Shown one piece after another: positions 38,169 through 45,404 of a stretch of DNA of 64,000 bases; position 1 is the first letter of the stretch; each line of letters starts with the position of its first letter. Source of the DNA: an uncultured Erythrobacter sp. (GTDB lineage Bacteria > Pseudomonadota > Alphaproteobacteria > Sphingomonadales > Sphingomonadaceae); the NCBI GenBank assembly GCA_947494705.1, contig CANLVN010000003.1, forward strand, positions 744,001 through 808,000. Direction: 5' to 3'. A program made the translations under genes and the position numbers. The notes under the pieces are model-generated. The model had not been told where the DNA came from. It did not search any database and worked only from the letters and a program-made list of their open reading frames with translations.

Positions 38169-39830
38169 GTGAAAAAGAACTATACACCTGAAAAAGAACT
38201 ACTTTTCCTTGCGCTAGGTGGCTCTGGCGAGATCGGCATGAACGTCAATCTCTATGGCTGCGACGGTAAATGGCTGATGGTCGATCTCGGGATGACATTC
38301 TCGGGAGGCGAATACCCCGGCGTCGATCTTGTTTTCGCCGACCTGGATTTCATCGAGGAACGCCGCCGTGATCTCCTCGGCATCGTATTAACCCACGCGC
38401 ATGAGGACCACATCGGCGCTGTCCCGTACTTTGCGGGCGATCTCGGCGTACCGCTTTATGCGACGCCGTTCACAGCGGACCTCGTCGCGCGCAAGCTCGA
38501 AGAAGCCGGGCTACTGGGCAAAGTCGAGCTGAACATCATCGAAGAGGATCACGGGCAGCTTCATATCGGTCCGTTCGACGTGACTTACATCCCGCTCGCG
38601 CACTCTATTGCAGAGGGTAACGCGCTGTTGATCGACACTCCGTACGGACGTGTCTTTCACACGGGCGACTGGAAGCTCGACGAAGATCCGATCATCGGTG
38701 AGCCGACCACCGAGGAGGAATTGCGCGCCATCGGAGACGAAGGCGTGCTCGCCCTCGTTTGTGACAGCACCAATGTCTTCAATCCGAATCCATCGGGTTC
38801 AGAAGGCGCCGTCCACAAGGGAATGATGGAGGAGGTTCGCCGACACACCGGCAAGCGCGTCCTCGTCACCACTTTCGCCAGCAATGTCGCACGGCTGCAG
38901 ACGCTGGGTGAGGTGGCGCGGGAGACCGGGCGACAGCTCTGTGTCGCAGGGCGTTCGCTCGACCGTATCATCGAGGTGGCGCAAGACAATGGTTATCTGG
39001 AAGACTTTCCCGAAACGGTTGATTTCAACACTGCAATGCAGCTGCCGCGCGGAGAGATTATGATCCTTGCCACGGGTGGGCAGGGCGAACCGCGCGCCGC
39101 GCTCGCCCGTATCGCAGATGATAACCATCCGCTCGAACTGGTGCCTGGCGACGTCGTGCTGTTCTCATCGCGCCAGATTCCCGGAAACGAAATCGCCATC
39201 GGCAAGATGCAGAACCAGCTTGCGGCCAAGGGTATCGAGCTTGTGACCGACCGCCAAAGCCTTATCCATGTGTCTGGCCATCCTGGGCGCCCCGAACTGG
39301 AGGCGCTTTACGGTTGGCTTCGGCCCGAGGTGCTGGTGCCCGTCCACGGGGAACTTCGCCATATGCGCGAGCAAGCTCGGGTGGGTAAAGACAGCGGAAT
39401 CCCCTCGAACGTGGTGCAGAGGAACGGCGATATCGTTCGTCTCGCGCCGGGTGAGCCGGGTAAGATAGCCGAGGTGCTCAACGGGCGGCTCGTCCTCGAC
39501 GGTGATATAATCACTCCTGCCGACGGCGAAGCGGTCAACATGCGCCGCCGCCTATCGTTCGAAGGGCTGGTTGTCGTGGTGCTCGCGCGCGGCGTGACGC
39601 CAGTTGTGGAAGCGATCGGTATTCCGCTCGACGAGGATATGCCGGAATTTGTCGAGGAAACGCAGGAAGACATCCTTAAGGCTATCGGCAAGCTCAAGGG
39701 GCGCGATGCAACCGATCCGGCCGCAGTGCACGAAGCAGCCCGGCTCGCCGCGCGCCGCTCAGCGCGTCGTTGGTCGGGCAAGAATCCGCAAGTGCGCGTG
39801 ATCATGCCGGGGTTGGAGCGCGCTGACTGA
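38169..39830 (+). CDS. rnj: Ribonuclease J
   Basis: A 553-residue metallo-beta-lactamase/beta-CASP RNase with 5'-exonuclease and endonuclease activity. Zn ligands: LTHAHEDHIGAVPYF (HxHxDH), IPLAHSIAEGNALLI and FHTGDWKLDEDP; beta-CASP motifs include CDSTNVFNPNPSGSE and HVSGHPGRPELEALY. The GTG start gives KKNYTPEKELLFLALGG. RNase J coexists here with RNase E, a combination known in alphaproteobacteria, where J often trims 23S rRNA ends. It lies 28 bases after coaX, probably in the same transcript. Confidence 0.95.
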   Translation: MKKNYTPEKELLFLALGGSGEIGMNVNLYGCDGKWLMVDLGMTFSGGEYPGVDLVFADLDFIEERRRDLLGIVLTHAHEDHIGAVPYFAGDLGVPLYATPFTADLVARKLEEAGLLGKVELNIIEEDHGQLHIGPFDVTYIPLAHSIAEGNALLIDTPYGRVFHTGDWKLDEDPIIGEPTTEEELRAIGDEGVLALVCDSTNVFNPNPSGSEGAVHKGMMEEVRRHTGKRVLVTTFASNVARLQTLGEVARETGRQLCVAGRSLDRIIEVAQDNGYLEDFPETVDFNTAMQLPRGEIMILATGGQGEPRAALARIADDNHPLELVPGDVVLFSSRQIPGNEIAIGKMQNQLAAKGIELVTDRQSLIHVSGHPGRPELEALYGWLRPEVLVPVHGELRHMREQARVGKDSGIPSNVVQRNGDIVRLAPGEPGKIAEVLNGRLVLDGDIITPADGEAVNMRRRLSFEGLVVVVLARGVTPVVEAIGIPLDEDMPEFVEETQEDILKAIGKLKGRDATDPAAVHEAARLAARRSARRWSGKNPQVRVIMPGLERAD

Positions 39831-40120
39831 TGCAGTGGACGTCCATCCTTGCGGTCTATTTCCTCATTTGGGTGATGACCGCCTTCGTGATGTTGCCTTT
39901 TGGTGTGCGCACTGCGGACGAGGCCGGGGTTGCGAAGGTTGCCGGGCAGGCGGACAGCGCGCCGGTTAACTTCAGGCCCGGCAAGCTCGTTATTCGGGCA
40001 ACCGTGATAGCGGCGCTGCTGACAAGCTTGTTCGTACTCAATTTCGAGTATGGCTGGATCACCGCAGCCGACCTCAACCCATTCCCGGAACCACCCAGTC
40101 AAATCGGACCGAGGGGCTAA
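39830..40120 (+). CDS. DUF1467 family membrane protein
   Basis: A 96-residue protein with two TM segments (SILAVYFLIWVMTAFVMLPF and ATVIAALLTSLFVLNFEYGW). The signature GVRTADEAGVAKVAGQADSAP and the C-terminal LNPFPEPPSQ are typical of DUF1467, a family restricted mainly to alphaproteobacteria. The ATG shares a base with the RNase J stop (TGATG), the usual genomic neighbour. The function is unknown. It converges on the coiled-coil gene, with a small GCC hairpin (40119-40132) in the 12-base gap. Confidence 0.85.
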   Translation: MQWTSILAVYFLIWVMTAFVMLPFGVRTADEAGVAKVAGQADSAPVNFRPGKLVIRATVIAALLTSLFVLNFEYGWITAADLNPFPEPPSQIGPRG

Positions 40121-40132
40121 GCCCGCCGGCTT

Positions 40133-42694
40133 CTATTGGCGGAAGCGTTCTATCGCCTGAGCCAGCACGACATAGAGCTTGCCCATATCGGAACCCAGGA
40201 TCGTGACCCCTAACGCGTTGCCATCGCGGGTCGATAGCATTGAGCGCAGCATCGCCTCGAAATCGTGGATATAGCGGCTGACATTTGCCTTGAACTCGTC
40301 GTCACGCTGGTAAAGATCGGCAATTTCTCTCGCATCGCCATTGTCGATCAAGCGCAACGCCCGGCGGGTGAAGATGCCGCGGTCGCCCTTGAGATAGGCG
40401 TCCCAAGAGGTGTCCGCGACTTCGGTCGATAGGGCGTTTGCGATATCGATCGAGTTGGAGTTGAGGCTGTCAGTAATAAGGGCCATGCGCCTCGCGAAAT
40501 CGTTGCCGACTTGCTCTTCGGCAAGCTCGCGTGCTCGAGCAATGCGTTGTTCAAGGTTCTTGGTAAGCTCGTTTACCTTCGCCAACTGGTCTCTCAGTTG
40601 CGCCGTAGCTTCGCGACCGACGCCGGATGCATGGCTGGCCGCTTCTTCGAGTTTGCCCACGGTTTCGGCGGTCTGGTTGCGCAAAGTTCGTTCAAGCTCG
40701 GCCACGGCGCGTTCCGACAGTCTGCCAGAAAGAGCCTCGACCTTCTCTTTTGCCCCATCTTCTAGCGTGGTGAATACCGAACGAGTGGTGGCCTCAAGAT
40801 CATTCAACGACTGACGCAGTCTGTCCTGCGTTTCGCCGGCAAAGCTTTCGCTCTCTTGCGCCAAATCGCGGAAACCCATGCGCAGGCCCTTGAGTTTCGC
40901 GAGCGCATCTTCGGATTGTTCGCTCAGCTTGGCTGAAAGGGCTTCGATCGAGGTATCGGCTGTTTCGATCTTCGCCTGAGCGTCGATGAGATAGTCACCG
41001 AGCCCTTCTGCCTTCTCCCGGGTGCCTAGCATCAGTTCAGTCAACGCCGATGCCCGGTCTTCGACCGAACCGAGCGTCTCGGATGCGACCCCGATAGCTT
41101 TAGGGAGATCTTCGCGGCTATGTTTTGCACTCGACTGAATAATCTCGAGCAGGCGCACACCCGCTTCGGTCAATTGCGAAATCTTCGCTTCGGTTTCGGC
41201 GAGTTCTGAGCGCTTCGTCTCTAGCTGTTGGCCTAGAGTTTCCAGACCGCTTTCAAGCCCACTGCGCGTTGCCTCGCCATGTTGCGAGACTTCGCCGATC
41301 AGCGCGCCGAGCCGATCCAGCTGATCGGTCATGTTGGTTGATTGCTCGACCAGTTTCTCCGTCTCGCGCGCCTGCGCTTCGCGACGTTCGGCGAGGGCGT
41401 CATCAAGATCGGCAAGCCGCTGGGCGAGCACTTCGCTGGCCTGCGCTTCGCGAGTGTCGAACTGCTCTTGGCGGTTTGCCATTTCCTCGATGAACTTGCG
41501 GTCCCGCAGCTCAAGCTTTTCAACGAAACGGCTTTCCTCTTCGTGGAGCGCCTTTACCCGGCTTTGCGAGGCGAGATGGGCTTGCTGATCGAGCCGGTCC
41601 AGTGCTTCTACGGTCTTCGTGACGTCATCCTCGAACCGTTTCTTGTTGGCGTAGAGCTGTTCGATCGCGCCATTTTCCGCCTCGCGCAGATTGGCCGAAA
41701 TCGACTCCGCCTCGCTGGTTAGCTTGCCGAGCCGTTCGCCAAGCGCAGCCAGCGCCTTCTCCTCGGCCTCGTCGATCTGCGAGCGATAGGTGCCGGCTCG
41801 TTCCTCGATCGTGTCGATTCGCGTGGCGATGGCCGTTCCGACGGCTTCGAGCTGTCCCTTCAGCCCCTCGAGTGTCGAGCCGACTCTCTTGTCAAAGCTC
41901 ACCACCTGCGTTTCGCTGGCCTTGCCGAATTCATTGAGCCGTTCGAAACCGCTCACAAGCTTGTCTAGTTGTTCGCTTGCCGTGCGACCGGCATTGCCGA
42001 CCTGATTGGTAACGTCGCGCGCCGAATTTGCCACCACGGGCAGGTCGTCGCGCAGGCGGGTCATGTTTCCAAGCGCCGTTTCGCTGGCGCTGCCGATCCT
42101 GTCCACCTGCTCACCATTGGTTCGGATCAACGATTGCAGTTCCTCTGCATGGGTCGAAATCCGCTCGCTGGCGATCCGGCCGAGCGCTTCCAATTCGCGT
42201 GATTGGGCTGCCAGGAACTCTCTGGCGAGGCTGAGCTCGCGGTTGACGACTGTCAGACGCTCTTCGAGTTGGCTGCTTTCCGCCGAGAGCAGATTTGCGG
42301 TCCGCGCAAAACGCTTGGCCTCGGCGCGCGAGTTGCGCATCGCGACAAGATAGGCAACCCCGATCAGCAAGACGGGCACCGACCAGTCGATGATCCATTG
42401 CACCCATTCAGCCGGCGCAGCGCCGGCAACCCGCATCTCGCTTTGAGTTGCGAAACCATAGAAGGCGGTCCACCCAATTACGGCAATGATGGCGAGCGCA
42501 GCCGGTAGCCACCCGAAGCGGCTCGAAGACGTCTGATCCGCATCTTCAAGCAAATCGTCTTCCTCGAACCCGGCAAGATCAATTGCCTCTTCACCCTCAG
42601 CAGGGTCGCCGTCCCCCACCTGTAAGTCGGTGTTTTCCGGCGCGTTGCGCGCTGCGTCCGGGCCTACCGCCCTGATATGGTTTCCTCCAGCCAT
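40133..42694 (-). CDS. Large membrane-anchored coiled-coil protein with conserved C-terminal domain
   Basis: An 853-residue protein. Residues 1-58 are acidic and cytosolic; TM1 is about 62-81 (WLPAALAIIAVIGWTAFYGF) and TM2 about 99-119 (QWIIDWSVPVLLIGVAYLVA). From ~125 to ~760 the chain is nearly continuous heptad-rich coiled coil (Glu/Leu/Ala/Gln/Arg). The last ~90 residues form a separate conserved-looking domain: WDAYLKGDRGIFTRRALRLI, RYIHDFEAMLRSMLSTRDGN and LGSDMGKLYVVLAQAIERFR. I know of similar proteins in alphaproteobacteria without a defined role; a scaffold or polarity factor is possible. The start MAGGNH was chosen over an ATG 14 codons earlier. It is divergent from the HPt-like gene with a 71-base gap. 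Confidence 0.75.
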   Translation of the reverse strand: MAGGNHIRAVGPDAARNAPENTDLQVGDGDPAEGEEAIDLAGFEEDDLLEDADQTSSSRFGWLPAALAIIAVIGWTAFYGFATQSEMRVAGAAPAEWVQWIIDWSVPVLLIGVAYLVAMRNSRAEAKRFARTANLLSAESSQLEERLTVVNRELSLAREFLAAQSRELEALGRIASERISTHAEELQSLIRTNGEQVDRIGSASETALGNMTRLRDDLPVVANSARDVTNQVGNAGRTASEQLDKLVSGFERLNEFGKASETQVVSFDKRVGSTLEGLKGQLEAVGTAIATRIDTIEERAGTYRSQIDEAEEKALAALGERLGKLTSEAESISANLREAENGAIEQLYANKKRFEDDVTKTVEALDRLDQQAHLASQSRVKALHEEESRFVEKLELRDRKFIEEMANRQEQFDTREAQASEVLAQRLADLDDALAERREAQARETEKLVEQSTNMTDQLDRLGALIGEVSQHGEATRSGLESGLETLGQQLETKRSELAETEAKISQLTEAGVRLLEIIQSSAKHSREDLPKAIGVASETLGSVEDRASALTELMLGTREKAEGLGDYLIDAQAKIETADTSIEALSAKLSEQSEDALAKLKGLRMGFRDLAQESESFAGETQDRLRQSLNDLEATTRSVFTTLEDGAKEKVEALSGRLSERAVAELERTLRNQTAETVGKLEEAASHASGVGREATAQLRDQLAKVNELTKNLEQRIARARELAEEQVGNDFARRMALITDSLNSNSIDIANALSTEVADTSWDAYLKGDRGIFTRRALRLIDNGDAREIADLYQRDDEFKANVSRYIHDFEAMLRSMLSTRDGNALGVTILGSDMGKLYVVLAQAIERFRQ

Positions 42695-42724
42695 CGACGC
42701 TGAATACCACAGCTTGGGACAGGA

Positions 42725-42740
42725 TAAACCCCGCATTAAC
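42725..42740 (+). promoter_or_regulatory. Possible CtrA-type site (TAAA-N7-TTAAC)
   Basis: TAAA CCCCGCA TTAAC lies in the 71-base divergent gap between the coiled-coil and HPt-like genes. It differs by one base from the alphaproteobacterial CtrA consensus TTAA-N7-TTAAC. The spacing is exact. A one-mismatch match can arise by chance, so this is a candidate only. Confidence 0.35.
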
Positions 42741-42765
42741 CCCGCTTCGGTTATCGCATCATGTC

Positions 42766-43089
42766 ATGGCATATGAAAGCGGAGCCCTTGATGCGACACT
42801 CGCTGCGGCCGCCGGAGAAGATCCGGCGCTGATCGGTGAGTTGCGCGCTGCCTTCATCGAAAGCGCGACCAAGCAGCTCGACCTTCTCAAACGCTCGCGT
42901 TGCGATGGTAACTGGCGTGTTGCTGCTATGCGGCTGAAGGGGCTGGCTGCCAGCTTCCATGCCGAAGATCTGCTCCTTGTATCCGAGAACGCCTTGCTGA
43001 GCGCGCCGGGCGAACCAACCGCCATTCGCGACATCGAGAATGTCCTGGCCCGGTTCTCGAGCAGCATTTCGCAGCCTGTCAGCGGCTGA
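42766..43089 (+). CDS. HPt-like protein lacking the phospho-accepting histidine
   Basis: A 107-residue all-helical protein whose layout matches a histidine phosphotransfer (HPt) domain: an N-terminal helix (LIGELRAAFIESATKQLDLL), then RVAAMRLKGLAASFHAEDLL. In HPt proteins the core is A-H-x-L-K-G-x-A; here the His position is Met55 (codon 42928-42930), while LKG and the following small residues remain. A His occurs ten residues later (His65), on the far side of the turn, and is not at the active position. It therefore probably cannot carry phosphate and may bind response regulators or a kinase as a decoy or scaffold. It is divergent from the coiled-coil gene. Confidence 0.7.
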   Translation: MAYESGALDATLAAAAGEDPALIGELRAAFIESATKQLDLLKRSRCDGNWRVAAMRLKGLAASFHAEDLLLVSENALLSAPGEPTAIRDIENVLARFSSSISQPVSG

Positions 43090-43193
43090 TCGTCTCATAA
43101 TCGTGGGAATTGGGGGCTTCGCGCGCTTGATGCGCGGGACGTTTCACGCTTAGCGCATGGGAGTCTTACCAATTCGCGCTCCTAGGACCGACT

Positions 43194-44399
43194 TTGCGCA
43201 CAGCACTATTATCCGCCGTCAAACGCACCGCATCGGGTCAGTTGCGCGCTGAGCTGGATTTGGCTGGCCGCAGCGTGCTGATGTGGCAAGTCGAGCTCGT
43301 GCGCGCGTTGGGATGCCAGCGGATCATTTGTCTGTGCGATGCGCCACGCGATGCGATTTTGATCGCTCAACAGCAAGTCGAGGCGGAAGGTGGGGAGTTC
43401 CATCTTGCGCGCTCCAACCTGCAACTCGTCGGTCTCGTCCGGACGGACGATGAGCTGGTGATGGTCGCCGACGGCCTGCTGATCGGGCGGGATCGGGTGG
43501 AGGACATGCTAAGCGATGCACAAGTGATCGAACGCGGTGTGGCGACCATTCCTGCAAACCACAGGCTGGCTGAAGCCCACGAAGAAGATTTCGAGCGCAT
43601 TGATCGCGACCGGCATTGGGCTGGGCTTGCGGTGACGGGGGCAGGGCAGGTGCACAAACTTGCCGATATGCCACCCGACGGTGATGCGATGTCGATGCTG
43701 CTCAGGCTCGCACTTCAGGCGCGCACAGAGTGCCGTGACTGGAGTGAACGGGGGCTGGGTGAGGGGAACTGGCTGCTCGCAGACGACCAGCTTGCGTTGG
43801 ATGCACGCGAAAAAGCTCTGATTGGTGCAAGTACCGCTTCCGAATCGGTGGGCGCGCCATTCCGGGCGTTGAGCACTGTGCTGTTAGGAAGAATCGGTGC
43901 GCGATCACTAACTGGCGGGCCGCCGGCAACTGCTGCGGGTGGTGTCGCAATCATGCTGGCCGGTTTGGGCGCCGCACTTTCGGGATTCGGCTCTGTGGGT
44001 TTGGGGGTAGCTGCATGCGGGGCATTTGTCGCGGAGTTCGCCGGGCAATGGGCCTTGCTGCGCGAACGGCTCTGGTCTCAGGCGAGGGGCAAGGTCTTCG
44101 AACATCTTCTACCTTTGGGAGTGGAGGTGATTGCGACTGCGTGCCTACTGACCGCATTCATGAATGAGGATCCGCCCCCTTCTGCGGTTGCCCTGCCGGT
44201 GTTTGCGATGGCGCTGTCCTACCTGGCGGGACGTTCGCAGGGAACGGGTACGACCATCCCATTTTGGCACGATCGCACTTTGCATCTGATCGCTTTCGCA
44301 ATTGCCGCTGCACTCGGTTATACGGGAGAGGCGCTCGCGCTGTTTGGACTGGCGGCGCTTGCGCAAGTCATACTGCGCAGCCATCGCGATCCAGGCTAA
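43194..44399 (+). CDS. Nucleotidyltransferase-like domain fused to a multi-TM domain, function unknown
   Basis: A 401-residue protein from a TTG start. Residues ~1-190 have the strand-helix pattern of NTP transferases (LAGRSVLMWQVELVRALGCQ, RIICLCDAP, LVMVADGLLIGRDRVEDML), but the GxG/TR nucleotide loop is replaced by LLSAVKRTASGQL, so catalysis is doubtful. Residues ~235-400 hold five or six TM helices (GGVAIMLAGLGAALSGFG, LGVAACGAFVAEFAGQW, VEVIATACLLTAFM, ALPVFAMALSYLAG, IAFAIAAALGYTGEALALFG). The layout recalls NTP-transferase/CDP-alcohol phosphotransferase fusions, yet the DG-x2-AR CDP-alcohol motif is absent. The gap before it (104 bases) has no gene. Confidence 0.6.
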   Translation: MRTALLSAVKRTASGQLRAELDLAGRSVLMWQVELVRALGCQRIICLCDAPRDAILIAQQQVEAEGGEFHLARSNLQLVGLVRTDDELVMVADGLLIGRDRVEDMLSDAQVIERGVATIPANHRLAEAHEEDFERIDRDRHWAGLAVTGAGQVHKLADMPPDGDAMSMLLRLALQARTECRDWSERGLGEGNWLLADDQLALDAREKALIGASTASESVGAPFRALSTVLLGRIGARSLTGGPPATAAGGVAIMLAGLGAALSGFGSVGLGVAACGAFVAEFAGQWALLRERLWSQARGKVFEHLLPLGVEVIATACLLTAFMNEDPPPSAVALPVFAMALSYLAGRSQGTGTTIPFWHDRTLHLIAFAIAAALGYTGEALALFGLAALAQVILRSHRDPG

Positions 44400-44435
44400 C
44401 CGGGGCTTAACCATAGCCCGTCTAAGGGCTAAAAC

Positions 44436-45404
44436 ATGGGTAGTGTGCCTATGAACCGGACCAAGTCCACCTCGGTGGAAGCCATCCTCGGGGATGAGCT
44501 GGCGCGCGCGGATCGCGCGCTGCTTGGTGTTGCGCCGGTTATCTCGCACTTACTCGATGCTTCGGGGGAGGCGCTGGTCAATGACGCCATCCTCGCACGC
44601 TTGCGAGGAATGCTGGCGCATCTCTCGCGCAGCCTCCTCGGCGCCGACCGCCCAACGAGTGAGCGAGGTTCAATTGAGCTCGATACGATCGACTCCCTAT
44701 CGGAAGAGCTGGCGCGCGACCCCGCCCTTCTCAGGCACCTCTACGCGCTCGCGGTCGAAGGGCTTGTTACCGAGCGGCTCGAGCGCACTCTTTCATTCGA
44801 TCCAGTTCTGAGCCCGCTGCTGCAAGAATTGATCGCCTCGGACCAACCTGCAACCGCCGAATTGGCCATCAAGGCGCTGACGGCGCAATCGCGCTACCTG
44901 CAGAGCCAAGGTCGCATGGAACTGGAGCTAAACGAGCTCCCTGCCGATCTGTTCGCCAATGTCCTGGAATTGTTCGAGGGCGCCGCTCCGCAAATCGGGG
45001 TCGGTGAGGTTTCGTCCGCTATTGCGCAAGTGCAGCGCGGTTACGACGAAGGGGCGAGCCGCATCGGGTTATTCGCGCGCCTCGTAGCGGGTCTGCGAAA
45101 TGGCGCCTTGGCGGGTCTTTCGCTTGAACATGCTGGATTTCCCCTGTTTGCGAGTTGCCTTGCCAACTTATCCGGTCAGCCGCGCGACCTTGTGGTGCTT
45201 TCGTCCCATGAACGCCAGAACGCTCGGCTCGTTCTTTCCCTCAGAGCCGCGGGGCTCGAAGGTGAGGAAATCGAACGACAACTGCAAATTCTTGGCCCTG
45301 CATCGCCTCATGCCGACAATATTGCGAACATGCCTTCCGAGCGTGCGCGTGAGATGCTGGCGCAGTCGAATGCAGGCGATGCCTTCATGGCGGGCGCCGC
45401 ATGA
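44436..45404 (+). CDS. Helical protein of unknown function upstream of pseudo-kinase
   Basis: A 322-residue soluble protein made almost only of amphipathic helices, such as LLQELIASDQPATAELAIKA and LFARLVAGLRNGALAGLSLE. There is no signal peptide, TM segment or Cys cluster. The pattern suggests HEAT-like or other helical repeats and faintly resembles DUF2336 proteins of alphaproteobacteria, but I cannot confirm it. The ATG used has AGGG upstream; another ATG five codons later is possible. Its stop overlaps the start of the kinase-like gene (ATGA), so the two products probably work together. Confidence 0.65.
   Translation: MGSVPMNRTKSTSVEAILGDELARADRALLGVAPVISHLLDASGEALVNDAILARLRGMLAHLSRSLLGADRPTSERGSIELDTIDSLSEELARDPALLRHLYALAVEGLVTERLERTLSFDPVLSPLLQELIASDQPATAELAIKALTAQSRYLQSQGRMELELNELPADLFANVLELFEGAAPQIGVGEVSSAIAQVQRGYDEGASRIGLFARLVAGLRNGALAGLSLEHAGFPLFASCLANLSGQPRDLVVLSSHERQNARLVLSLRAAGLEGEEIERQLQILGPASPHADNIANMPSERAREMLAQSNAGDAFMAGAA

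Noticed and set aside
40119..40132. Intrinsic terminator between DUF1467 and the coiled-coil gene
   Set aside because: AAGCC/GGCTT is a five-base stem without a T run; too weak to call.
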